Positions 1-7,964 of a stretch of DNA of 64,000 bases are shown here, piece by piece. The notes under the pieces are model-generated. The model saw only the letters and a list, made by a program, of their open reading frames with translations, searched no databases and was not told the DNA's origin. The position numbers were made by a program, and so were the translations under genes. This DNA is from Pleurocapsa sp. PCC 7327. Its GTDB lineage: Bacteria > Cyanobacteriota > Cyanobacteriia > Cyanobacteriales > Microcystaceae. How positions within the stretch are numbered: the first letter of the stretch is position 1; the number at the start of each line of letters is the position of its first letter. The stretch lies in the NCBI RefSeq assembly GCF_000317025.1, contig NC_019689.1:62001-126000 (forward strand). The letters are read 5' to 3'.

Positions 1-985
1 TCATGCGAGCCGCTCCTTGGTGCTTCTGCCAAAGGCTCATGACTTTTTCCAAGAGCGATTTAGGTAGGATGGCAGATTGATAAAAGGCAGTCTTTTCTTG
101 TGCTCCTTGGGGATTGAGGAAATATTTCGCCCACTGACCTGCCCTAATCCTAAACCGAAGCCCGATGACGTGTTTGTTGCCAAAGGAATCTTCTTGAAAG
201 CGGTGTTCGATGCTCAGTAGGTGCCAGAGTCGGCTTTCTTCTACTGTAAAGGCTCTGAGGCGCTCCTGTTGGGGAAAGCGAATAGAAGCGAGCAGTTGGC
301 AGGGTTGCCGAGCTAGAAATTTAATTAGGGCTAGTTTGTCGTGTCTGGATAGGTCTTTACGTTCGTCTAATCTTAAATAAGCTTCAATCTGTCCGTCGTC
401 AATGACGAATGCTTCTTCCCAAGGACGTTCCAAAGTCGTCGCACAAGCAGCATAGATGAGGTGCATGCAAGCAGCTCTCAGATTAAATAGTTCGATCGCT
501 CGCCAAGCTGCATCGCCGCTAAGGGAATTGGGACATTCGCCTTCTAAATTTTCGGCAAGGCGGAAGCGGATCTTTCCCTTGCCATACCGAAATTGCTGGC
601 TGTAGGAAACTTTTCCATCCGGTTCGGTTAGCCAAGGAAGCAAACTCGATTGAGCTAGGAGATTGCAAGCTTCCCAAACGATCCTTGCTGCCGCGATCGC
701 AGTTGTCTTTCCATCTAAAAATAGTTCTGGGTTAGCGAGGCTTTCTTTGTCCGACCAGCGACATTTTTTCCTCTTAATTTTAAAGGACGGATCGATTTCT
801 AAGGGAACCGGATGGAGAGTCGGACATAGCACTACGCATAGCGGATCGGGATAATATTCCAGACAGTTATTGCAGAGATAGGGATCGATTTGATAGAGAT
901 TTTCTCTTCTCGCGATCGCTTCTGTCGGACATCGAGGACGGCAAGCATCGCAGGCGATACACTCAGTCACGATTGTATAGGTCAT
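1..985 (-). CDS. cnfR: CnfR/PatB-type regulator with two [4Fe-4S] clusters (3' end cut by window edge)
   Basis: The frame is open for 328 codons and leaves the window at its left edge. Two ferredoxin-type cysteine sets are visible: C9, C12, C15, C19P and C38, C41, C50, C54P. The eight-residue gap between C41 and C50 is typical of the 2[4Fe-4S] proteins of nif regions. The following domain contains IDDGQIEAYLRL and FTVEESRLWHLL, which I recall from the CnfR/PatB family. Those proteins fuse a ferredoxin to a DNA-binding domain and activate nif (or chlL) genes at low oxygen. The DNA-binding part would lie outside the window. An NtcA-type promoter stands upstream. Alternative: another ferredoxin-fused protein of nitrogen metabolism. 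Confidence 0.62.
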   Translation of the reverse strand, partial: MTYTIVTECIACDACRPRCPTEAIARRENLYQIDPYLCNNCLEYYPDPLCVVLCPTLHPVPLEIDPSFKIKRKKCRWSDKESLANPELFLDGKTTAIAAARIVWEACNLLAQSSLLPWLTEPDGKVSYSQQFRYGKGKIRFRLAENLEGECPNSLSGDAAWRAIELFNLRAACMHLIYAACATTLERPWEEAFVIDDGQIEAYLRLDERKDLSRHDKLALIKFLARQPCQLLASIRFPQQERLRAFTVEESRLWHLLSIEHRFQEDSFGNKHVIGLRFRIRAGQWAKYFLNPQGAQEKTAFYQSAILPKSLLEKVMSLWQKHQGAARM

Positions 986-1087
986 TGCGTTACCCAGAGT
1001 TCGTTATTTGCCGATCGCTAAGCTGGCAAATATCTGGGTTTGATGAGCAATCTTAATTGCTTCATCTCAACTCAGGTTACTTTCAGT

Positions 1088-1130
1088 ATGCTATGAAACT
1101 GTCTAGATTTCTGTTCGTAGCAAGCACTAC
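1088..1130 (-). promoter_or_regulatory. NtcA-activated (class II) promoter for the cnfR-like gene
   Basis: Read on the minus strand, GTAGTGCTTGCTAC fits the NtcA consensus GTA-N8-TAC exactly (1117-1130). It is followed after 23 bp by TAGCAT (1088-1093), which fits the -10 form TAN3T. This spacing is the known NtcA class II layout. The site sits about 130 bp upstream of the start codon, leaving a leader of roughly 95 nt. The NtcA box lies in a larger palindrome (TTCGTAG/CTACGAA). Function is inferred from consensus only. Confidence 0.65.
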
Positions 1131-1157
1131 GAAGAAAAATTCCTCAAAAAATTGGAG

Positions 1158-2603
1158 TTAGGAAGCCACCGTTTCCGTTTGGGGAGATTCGGGAAACAAA
1201 CGCGCTAGCGCACCTTTGACGAAACCTTGTAGAAGTGCGCCCCGTTGATTTTGCTCGAATACCTGTTTGAGCTTTTGTGCCAATTTTTCTGGATTCAAAC
1301 CGTCTCCTGAAGCGATACCGATTTCTTGTTCTTGGAAATATTCGATCAGACTTAACCCTGCCAGGCGAGTCAGATAGGCGGCACTAACTCCCTGTACCGC
1401 ACCGCCGGCAACGTAGGTTATGGCATTACTTTTCAGTAAGCTGCCGATCGTTTGGGTAGACAGTTCGACTAATCCTAACTGCACCATCAGCTTGCCAATC
1501 GTGCCAGAAGCCGCTTGTGCTTGGGAGAGAGAGAATTTTTGCTGGTAGATGTCGCTCAAATCGACTAGCATTTGAGCGTTAATCGCAGCCGTTGCTAATA
1601 AATCGAGGGCAGCAACGGGGTTGGCAAAGGCGGCAGCAGCAGCAATCCACTGATATTGTTCGATGACTGGAATGGCGCGATCGCATCTGACTTCATTGAG
1701 AATTGTTTTGACTTGTTGCTTTAACTCTATTGCTTCTCGCCAAGTCGTTCCCCAGATCAGTTGTTCTCTTTGTTGGATCAGAATTTGCTTGAGGCGATCG
1801 CGCAACGCGCCGATTTCTGCTGGCGGGTTTTCCATCCATTCTTGCACGGAACCATCGTCTCGATGTTGTCTAACTTTCACTGGGTTGGGAGCGGCAGCGA
1901 TCGCGATAACATTTTCCAGGGGGAGAATCTCTCTGACTCGCTGCTGCAATTGTTGTAAGATTTCTTCCCGTTCGTGGGGAAGGTATTGGTCTTGTTTGTT
2001 AAATAGCAGGACGATTTGCTGATGGGATCCTCTCAGTTGCTGTATGATTTGTCGTTCTGAATCGGTTAAATCTCCAGTTGTTAGGAATAATACTAAGTCA
2101 GATGCTAGAGCAACTTCTTTGGCGGCAGTATCGGTTGTATCCGTTTCGGATAAGAAAGCGGCTGTTTCTACCCATTGGATATTTTCGGCAATCTTTTGGC
2201 TTTCTAGGACTTGTTTTAAGGTGGTTTTGCCGACTTTTTTGCCGCCGGCGATCGCCAGTCGTAATGTTTGCCGCTTAAACGATTCGGACAATTGAGCGAC
2301 TTGTTGTTTTAAGGAGGAGATATCTCGATCTGGGGCTTCTGTTGCCAAAGCTGCGATCGCTGCTTCAGCTTGAGCGATTGCCCGATCGACGGTTTCTCGT
2401 TTTAGAGGCGAAAGTAACTGTAGGGATTTGCTGCGAGAGGCTTTTTGTTGTAGCATCCAAGAACCCATTCCCAACGCAATCGCTCCTAAAATGCCCCACT
2501 CTCCCACTTCGAGCATTTCTTCGTGAAGACCATCCCACAGCCAGAGTAGGATGGATACGCCGATGCCTGCGACTAAGATCGGCTTGCGTAATTTAACCGC
2601 CAT
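1158..2603 (-). CDS. Membrane-anchored GTPase-like protein with C-terminal DUF697 domain
   Basis: 481 residues. Two N-terminal hydrophobic segments (about 9-24 and 36-51) suggest membrane anchoring. A P-loop follows at 120-127 (G-GKKV-GKT), and further on a G4-type NKQD, so a P-loop GTPase fold is present. The G3 motif is not obvious. The C-terminal half (Ala-rich helices around VAALDLLATAAINAQML and later amphipathic helices) matches the DUF697/YcjF type found in many cyanobacteria. Cellular role is unknown; members are thought to work at membranes. The gene is divergent from the parA-like gene. GTP binding is supported by motifs, the rest by family resemblance. Confidence 0.7.
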   Translation of the reverse strand: MAVKLRKPILVAGIGVSILLWLWDGLHEEMLEVGEWGILGAIALGMGSWMLQQKASRSKSLQLLSPLKRETVDRAIAQAEAAIAALATEAPDRDISSLKQQVAQLSESFKRQTLRLAIAGGKKVGKTTLKQVLESQKIAENIQWVETAAFLSETDTTDTAAKEVALASDLVLFLTTGDLTDSERQIIQQLRGSHQQIVLLFNKQDQYLPHEREEILQQLQQRVREILPLENVIAIAAAPNPVKVRQHRDDGSVQEWMENPPAEIGALRDRLKQILIQQREQLIWGTTWREAIELKQQVKTILNEVRCDRAIPVIEQYQWIAAAAAFANPVAALDLLATAAINAQMLVDLSDIYQQKFSLSQAQAASGTIGKLMVQLGLVELSTQTIGSLLKSNAITYVAGGAVQGVSAAYLTRLAGLSLIEYFQEQEIGIASGDGLNPEKLAQKLKQVFEQNQRGALLQGFVKGALARLFPESPQTETVAS

Positions 2604-2916
2604 TTTTTCTCCCCTACGGTTACTCTCGTGAAGATTTTATCTCTATTATGCTACGTCTTAAGGGGCTATCTTTTCTAGTAATCGATAGAAATTGCAACGC
2701 TAAGCTTGACTTGCGAAAACTTTCGCTGATTCTCCCTGACAAACAGATCTTGATAAAAGCATCGAACCTCGGTTGATTTTAAATGTCCGTGTCGCAATAA
2801 ATTCTCCCAACTCCGACTTTCTGTAGGACAAGCGTTGCAGCACATAACAAATCGATAATATAGCTACATATAATGTTAATTATTCTCGATTCTTCTAATT
2901 GCTAACTTCTCCATCA
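2604..2916. other. Divergent intergenic region, no gene seen
   Basis: This stretch separates the DUF697 GTPase (minus) from the ParA gene (plus) and must hold both promoters. A small perfect hairpin GCGAAA-AC-TTTCGC lies at 2713-2726. No tRNA, small ORF with a ribosome binding site, or mobile-element end was recognised. Confidence 0.4.
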
Positions 2917-3792
2917 ATGGGATCTATTATCGCCATAGTCAACATGAAAGGTGGCGTTGGGAAAACCACAGTTACTATCAATTTAGCAACTTGTCTAGCA
3001 AAAAATTATGGCAAGAGAGTATTAGTTGTTGACTTGGATACCCAAATTAATGCCACGCTGAGTTTAATGTCTCCTTTTCAATTTGCCAAACTCAAACAAG
3101 AAAAACGAACTATAAAAACTTTAATTCATCAAGCAACCGAACTAGATAATTCTTTATCTCTATCGATTCTTGAAATCATTCAACCAAATATTTGCCATAC
3201 TAAAGGTCTTGATTTATTGCCAGGAGATGTGGAGATTTATCAGGATTTTTTACTGGCAGAAATAATCGTGGCAAAATCTCAAGGTAAACATCAAGAATTC
3301 AAAAATAACTGGCATCAATTAGAGGATACATTAATTGCTAGTATCCTCAAACCAGTTATTAATAACTATGACTTTATTTTCATGGACTTTTCTCCAGAAG
3401 ATAACTTAATTACTCGCAGCGGCATTCTAGCTAGTCATTTTTATCTAGTGCCTGCCAAACCCGAACCTTTATCAGTAATAGGAGTTGGCATGTTAGAAGG
3501 TCGAATTCAGCAATTCAAAGATCGCGATCGCTCTCACCTTAATTTACTAGGAATTATCTTCACTTCTTTAGGACATGCTAGTAATATGGGAGAAAAAATC
3601 AGACGTAGATTGAGTGAGGATTTTGGCGAACGAGCAATTTTTCAGACAGAAATTCCGCTTAACATTGCGGTGGCAAGAGCTGTTGAAGAATATAAACCCG
3701 TCGTTTTAACAGAACCTCAATCTCCCGGTGCTAAAGCTTTTTATTGCTTAAGCCATGAATTTTTAGAAAAATTTACTTGTTGGTCGCGATAA
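2917..3792 (+). CDS. Orphan ParA-family ATPase
   Basis: ParA/MinD-like deviant Walker ATPase of 291 residues. The N-terminus MGSIIAIVNMKGGVGKTT gives the KGGVGKTT deviant P-loop with its signature lysine. VLVVDLDTQ is the switch/Walker A'-type aspartate motif and FIFMDFSPEDN the Walker B region. I chose the ATG at 2917 because it places the P-loop right at the N-terminus; a TTG at 2899 would add six residues. No parB gene or parS-like repeat is nearby, so it is probably not a classical segregation pair. It may position another cargo. Family assignment is firm, function is not. Confidence 0.8.
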   Translation: MGSIIAIVNMKGGVGKTTVTINLATCLAKNYGKRVLVVDLDTQINATLSLMSPFQFAKLKQEKRTIKTLIHQATELDNSLSLSILEIIQPNICHTKGLDLLPGDVEIYQDFLLAEIIVAKSQGKHQEFKNNWHQLEDTLIASILKPVINNYDFIFMDFSPEDNLITRSGILASHFYLVPAKPEPLSVIGVGMLEGRIQQFKDRDRSHLNLLGIIFTSLGHASNMGEKIRRRLSEDFGERAIFQTEIPLNIAVARAVEEYKPVVLTEPQSPGAKAFYCLSHEFLEKFTCWSR

Positions 3793-3905
3793 CCAATTTT
3801 TTTTGCAATAGTTAAAAGGCTAAAGTCTGTCTTAGAGGACTTTATGTTTGGGTTCCTAGGAACTTCTTTCTTGATGAGATCGAGTCAGGATGAAATCACC
3901 CTGAC

Positions 3906-4289
3906 TTATTCAACGCCTGAAACAAATTCACGCAATCTAAGCAAACTTAAAGTTTGTCCCAAATTTAACGGCAGCAGAGAAATTCCTTCTAAGCGAGACT
4001 GTACCCACCCCTCTCCCCAAGACCATTCGTGATATCCATCGATTCCCTGACTCAATAACAAGCGCAAACAGTTTTTATCTACCACTTCTATTTGGTGATG
4101 GATGGAAAATGGTCCCACCCAGCTCGTAAAAACTAATCCTGAATGTAATTTTTCTGGCAATCCTGGAGAAAAACGCTGAGGAAAAAGCCATTGTTTCAGT
4201 TTGCTCGTATTGAGCAAACTATCTCGGATTGTACTTTCATTGGCTTCTAACTCGATGCGGAGATGGCTTTGTTGGAAAGTTCCGAACAT
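3906..4289 (-). CDS. SRPBCC-like conserved cyanobacterial protein
   Basis: 127 residues without signal peptide or membrane segment. The alternating pattern (HLRIELEANESTIRDSLL, then a Trp/Phe/Pro-rich core with EVVDKNCLRLLL and GWVQSRLEGISL) fits the helix-grip SRPBCC fold used for binding lipids or other hydrophobic ligands. I assign this by pattern and memory of similar cyanobacterial proteins, not by a catalytic motif. It stands alone between the ParA gene and desC, and its 3' end faces the end of parA. Confidence 0.5.
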   Translation of the reverse strand: MFGTFQQSHLRIELEANESTIRDSLLNTSKLKQWLFPQRFSPGLPEKLHSGLVFTSWVGPFSIHHQIEVVDKNCLRLLLSQGIDGYHEWSWGEGWVQSRLEGISLLPLNLGQTLSLLRLREFVSGVE

Positions 4290-4339
4290 ATTGGCGCAAT
4301 GCGATCGTTTAGCATTCTTATTGTAACCATATCCAAAAA

Positions 4340-4385
4340 GTTAAAAATCAAACCCCTCTTCATTGCTTAACTTCATGAAGAAGGG
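4340..4385 (-). terminator. Intrinsic terminator of the downstream desC copy
   Basis: On the minus strand the arms CCCTTCTTCAT and ATGAAGAGGGG pair over 11 positions around a ten-base loop and are followed by TTTGATTTTTAAC. It begins 34 nt after the stop codon of the 4419-5234 gene. Confidence 0.6.
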
Positions 4386-4418
4386 CTTTGAGATTGTAAA
4401 GGAATTTATTATAAATTC

Positions 4419-5234
4419 CTATTGCTTTGGCGCTAACTTAACATTTTTTGCCAAACCAAGAATTTGTAAAACGCGAATCGTCATCCAAGTGAGATCGATT
4501 TCCCACCACTCCAAACCGTGACGTGCCGAATATTGATAGGCGTGATGATTGTTGTGCCATCCTTCGCCAAAAGTTAGCAAGGCAACCCACCAACAGTTTC
4601 TCGAATTATCGTTAGATTCATAACTTTGATAGCCAAATTTGTGAGTGGCGCTGTTAACAAACCATGTGAAATGAAATACGACGACTAAACGCACAAAAAT
4701 TCCCCAAATTACAAACGACCAACCGCCCCACCAGTAGAGCAGTAATCCTAAGACAATTTGAATGGGAATGAAATATTTTTCACAAAATTGATAGAAAGGA
4801 TCGTCTTGGATATCTTTGGTGTAGCGAGGAATCTCTGTCCTTGCTGGATTTTGGCATAACATCCAGCCCATATGACTCCACCAAAAACCTTTATTAGAAT
4901 CGTGGGGATCTAATTCGGTATCGGAATATTTATGATGGATTCGATGTCCGCCAATCCAATAAAGTGGACCACCCTGACAGGCAAGCGTACCACAAAAAAC
5001 TAGGATATACTCTAACCATTTGGGAACTTCAAAACTTCGGTGAGAAACTAAGCGATGAAATCCTAATGTAATTCCTATACCGCCAGTTAACCAATACAGT
5101 ACAAAGCTAATGCCTAAAGCACCCCAGCTAAAGTTACTGGGAAATAAAGCGAGTAAGGCTACGAGATGAATCGTAGCCATGTAAATAATAATGCTCCAAG
5201 CCGGAAAAAGTTTGTCAGATGTGGCAACAGTCAT
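4419..5234 (-). CDS. desC: Acyl-lipid delta-9 desaturase, copy 1 of tandem pair
   Basis: 271 residues, membrane-bound di-iron desaturase that introduces the first double bond into lipid-bound fatty acids. All three histidine boxes are present: HRLVSH, HRIHHK and HNNHH (in EGWHNNHHAYQ). Hydrophobic segments flank them (near residues 14-30, 35-55, 160-200). From IPRYTKDIQDD to NVKLAP it is identical in protein sequence to the neighbour at 5314-6141. Over 4476-4832 the DNA is identical too, while the N-terminal third and the stretch around the second half-box differ. This is typical of duplication with later gene conversion. Its own leader and terminator suggest separate expression. DesC1 versus DesC2 type cannot be decided here. 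Confidence 0.9.
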   Translation of the reverse strand: MTVATSDKLFPAWSIIIYMATIHLVALLALFPSNFSWGALGISFVLYWLTGGIGITLGFHRLVSHRSFEVPKWLEYILVFCGTLACQGGPLYWIGGHRIHHKYSDTELDPHDSNKGFWWSHMGWMLCQNPARTEIPRYTKDIQDDPFYQFCEKYFIPIQIVLGLLLYWWGGWSFVIWGIFVRLVVVFHFTWFVNSATHKFGYQSYESNDNSRNCWWVALLTFGEGWHNNHHAYQYSARHGLEWWEIDLTWMTIRVLQILGLAKNVKLAPKQ

Positions 5235-5256
5235 GCAATAACCTAGAGAAAAAAAT

Positions 5257-5280
5257 GGAAAAAATCGCGTTTTTAACGCG
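5257..5280 (-). terminator. Terminator between the two desC copies
   Basis: On the minus strand the hairpin CGCGTT-AAA-AACGCG is followed directly by ATTTTTTCC. It lies downstream of the 5314-6141 gene and upstream of the second copy, so the copies are likely transcribed separately. Confidence 0.65.
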
Positions 5281-5313
5281 AAATAAATAGGGTATTTAGC
5301 TATGAAAAAAAAC

Positions 5314-6141
5314 TTAGTCGCTCGATCGCGTTGGCGCTAACTTAACATTTTTTGCCAACCCAAGAATTTGTAGAACTCGAATCGTCATCCAAGTGAGATC
5401 GATTTCCCACCACTCCAAACCGTGACGTGCCGAATATTGATAGGCGTGATGATTGTTGTGCCATCCTTCGCCAAAAGTTAGCAAGGCAACCCACCAACAG
5501 TTTCTCGAATTATCGTTAGATTCATAACTTTGATAGCCAAATTTGTGAGTGGCGCTGTTAACAAACCATGTGAAATGAAATACGACGACTAAACGCACAA
5601 AAATTCCCCAAATTACAAACGACCAACCGCCCCACCAGTAGAGCAGTAATCCTAAGACAATTTGAATGGGAATGAAATATTTTTCACAAAATTGATAGAA
5701 AGGATCGTCTTGGATATCTTTGGTGTAGCGAGGAATATCTTCTTTTACGGAAGCATTTTCCCATAACATCCAACCGAGATGGCTCCACCAAAAACCTTTA
5801 TTAGAATCGTGGGGATCTAATTCGGTATCGGAATATTTATGATGGATTCGATGTCCGCCAATCCAATAAAGTGGACCACCCTGACAGGCGAGCGTACCAC
5901 AAAAAACTAGGACATACTCTAACCATTTGGGAACTTCAAAACTTCGGTGAGAAACTAAGCGATGAAATCCTAATGTAATTCCCATGCAAGCAGTTAGCCA
6001 GTAAAGCACGAAAGCGACTCCTACGGCTCCCCAGCTAAAGCTACTAGGAAATAAAGCGAGTAAGGCTATCAGATGAACCGTAGCTATGTAAATAATAATG
6101 CTCCAAGCCGGAGAAAGTTTGTCAGATGTGGCAACAGTCAT
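5314..6141 (-). CDS. desC: Acyl-lipid delta-9 desaturase, copy 2 of tandem pair
   Basis: 275 residues with the same three histidine boxes as its neighbour (HRLVSH, HRIHHK, HNNHH) and the same topology. The two proteins diverge mainly in residues 10-60 and at SHLGWMLWENASVKEDIPRY versus SHMGWMLCQNPARTEIPRY, and at the last residues (RSSD versus KQ). The leader is AT-rich and about 80 nt separate the two genes. A tandem pair could provide isozymes for different lipid positions or temperatures, as known for desC1/desC2. That is inference; the shared C-terminal half shows recent exchange between the copies. Confidence 0.9.
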   Translation of the reverse strand: MTVATSDKLSPAWSIIIYIATVHLIALLALFPSSFSWGAVGVAFVLYWLTACMGITLGFHRLVSHRSFEVPKWLEYVLVFCGTLACQGGPLYWIGGHRIHHKYSDTELDPHDSNKGFWWSHLGWMLWENASVKEDIPRYTKDIQDDPFYQFCEKYFIPIQIVLGLLLYWWGGWSFVIWGIFVRLVVVFHFTWFVNSATHKFGYQSYESNDNSRNCWWVALLTFGEGWHNNHHAYQYSARHGLEWWEIDLTWMTIRVLQILGLAKNVKLAPTRSSD

Positions 6142-6359
6142 GCAATAACCTAAAATGGAATTTTCGTCGAAAAAGATAGGAAATTCAGTGATGTAAATCT
6201 TCGCTCGAAGAACTTAATACATAAATTGGTAAATATGGCAAGCAATTTAAGATTTTATTTACATAACTGAATGAGGAAAAACCTTTATTGATTTGACCCA
6301 GGGGTAGGTTGGGGTATTAAATCAATAACCGGCAACAAAATTTTACTTTCACTGAGTAA

Positions 6360-7592
6360 ATGGACGATTTATCGCTACTTAAAGCAGCAGAAACAGCCCT
6401 CTTACCGATTTTTTCTGAAATTGACACCCAGGTCAAGCAAAATCTCAAAAAAGTTTTGGAAGCTTTTCGCAGCTATCGAGTTGGCGTTCATCATTTCTCC
6501 AGCGTGAGCGGTTACGGACACGACGACCTCGGACGGGAGACGCTGGATAAGGTTTTTGCTCGTGCGATGGGAGCAGAAGCTGCTGCCGTGCGGGTACAGT
6601 TTGTATCGGGAACTCACGCGATCGCATGTGCTTTGTTTGGCGTGCTTCGCCCTGGAGACGAAATGCTAGCCGTCGCAGGCGCACCCTACGATACCCTCGA
6701 AGAAGTCATTGGTCTGCGAGGCATCGCTCAAGGTTCCCTCGCTGAGTTTAACATTAAATATCGGGAATTAGCCCTAACCAAAAGAGGGACGATAGATTGG
6801 CAAGCGCTTAACACTGCGGTAAAAGACAATACCCGTCTGGTATTAATTCAGCGTTCCTGCGGCTATTCCTGGCGACAGAGTTTATCGATTGAGGAAATAG
6901 AAAAGATTATTTATGTAGTCAAACAACAAAATCCCAATACCGTTTGCTTTGTCGATAATTGTTATGGAGAATTTATCGAAGATCGAGAACCGACAGATGT
7001 AGGAGCAGATCTAATGGCAGGTTCTCTGATTAAAAATCCGGGGGGAACCATCGTCACGGCAGGGGGCTATATTGCAGGAAAAGAAGAATTGGTAGAAGCG
7101 GCGGCATGTCGTTTGACGGCACCTGGAATTGGCAGTAGTGGCGGGGCAACTTTTGACCAAAATCGCTTGCTATTTCAAGGTCTATTCCTAGCACCGCAAA
7201 TGGTCGGCGAAGCGATGAAAGGCAGTCATCTCATTGCCTATGTCTTTGATAAATTGGGCTATCCCGTCAACCCGCCGCCGCTGGTTCCCCGTCGGGATGT
7301 GATTCAAGCGATTCAATTGGGTTCGCCAGAAAAGCTAATTGCCTTTTGTCGGGCGATTCAACGTTATTCTCCCGTCGGTTCTTATCTAGACCCCGTTCCC
7401 GCAGAAATGCCAGGATATGAGAGTCAGTTAGTCATGGCTGGTGGAACGTTTATCGATGGGAGTACTTCTGAATTTTCTGCCGACGGTCCCCTACGAGAGC
7501 CTTATATCGTTTTCTGTCAGGGGGGGACCCATTGGACTCACGTCGCGATCGCGCTAGAATCGGCGATCGAAGCAGTGGGAAAAGCAGACTAG
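6360..7592 (+). CDS. PLP-dependent methionine gamma-lyase/aluminium-resistance family enzyme
   Basis: 410 residues of the COG4100 family (Cys/Met-metabolism PLP enzymes, first linked to aluminium resistance). The N-terminal part has FSSVSGYGHDDLGRETLD and FVSGTHAIACALFG. The Schiff-base lysine is K225 in GSLIKNPGG, preceded by the aspartate in CFVDNCYGEF that would contact the pyridine nitrogen. GGYIAGKEELVEAAACRLTAPG follows. The length is normal for the family. Substrate is uncertain; a carbon-sulfur lyase reaction is likely. It is a single gene divergent from the desC pair. Confidence 0.85.
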   Translation: MDDLSLLKAAETALLPIFSEIDTQVKQNLKKVLEAFRSYRVGVHHFSSVSGYGHDDLGRETLDKVFARAMGAEAAAVRVQFVSGTHAIACALFGVLRPGDEMLAVAGAPYDTLEEVIGLRGIAQGSLAEFNIKYRELALTKRGTIDWQALNTAVKDNTRLVLIQRSCGYSWRQSLSIEEIEKIIYVVKQQNPNTVCFVDNCYGEFIEDREPTDVGADLMAGSLIKNPGGTIVTAGGYIAGKEELVEAAACRLTAPGIGSSGGATFDQNRLLFQGLFLAPQMVGEAMKGSHLIAYVFDKLGYPVNPPPLVPRRDVIQAIQLGSPEKLIAFCRAIQRYSPVGSYLDPVPAEMPGYESQLVMAGGTFIDGSTSEFSADGPLREPYIVFCQGGTHWTHVAIALESAIEAVGKAD

Positions 7593-7964
7593 AATTACTT
7601 CAACTAATAAATCAATGATTCAAGGCTAAGGATTAATAGGGTTTAGCCAGCTTTGGAAAATTAAACGACCAGATTGAGAACCTGAGTCGAAAGGTTGAAA
7701 TAACTCAGGTAGGGAAAACATCTCTAAAGTTCCACTTATACTCATCTGAGATCGGAGCGAGACAATATCGATTTGAGTAGCATTTTGCAACACAACCCCG
7801 ACAGGTTAATATCTAAATGTCAGTATCAATACTGAATCTAAGTATAAATACCTCGATATTTACACTGAGACAGAAGTTAAAAGTAATTCTTAGCATACCT
7901 TCAGATCTTTAACATCTTGCTAATTAAATTACTGTAGATATTTTTTATTATCCAGAATCGAGCA
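7593..7964. other. Leader/promoter region of the first GAF-array gene
   Basis: 372 bp, AT-rich, with no supported ORF and no RNA gene recognised. The repeated TTAGC/TAACATCTTGC stretches and the 3' AT-rich run before ATG 7965 are compatible with a promoter and leader. No clear -35/-10 pair or strong Shine-Dalgarno sequence was found. Confidence 0.35.

Noticed and set aside
1114-1133. Palindrome TTCGTAG/CTACGAA as terminator of the DUF697 GTPase gene
   Set aside because: On the minus strand the T-rich stretch precedes rather than follows the hairpin, and the exact NtcA layout explains the palindrome better.
2604-2916. tRNA or small RNA gene in the larger gaps
   Set aside because: I found no cloverleaf arms or TTCRA loop in this or the other gaps longer than 200 bp.
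4419-6141. Duplicated desC as an assembly artefact
   Set aside because: The two copies differ in N-termini, C-termini and flanks, including distinct terminators, so both are real unless long reads show otherwise.
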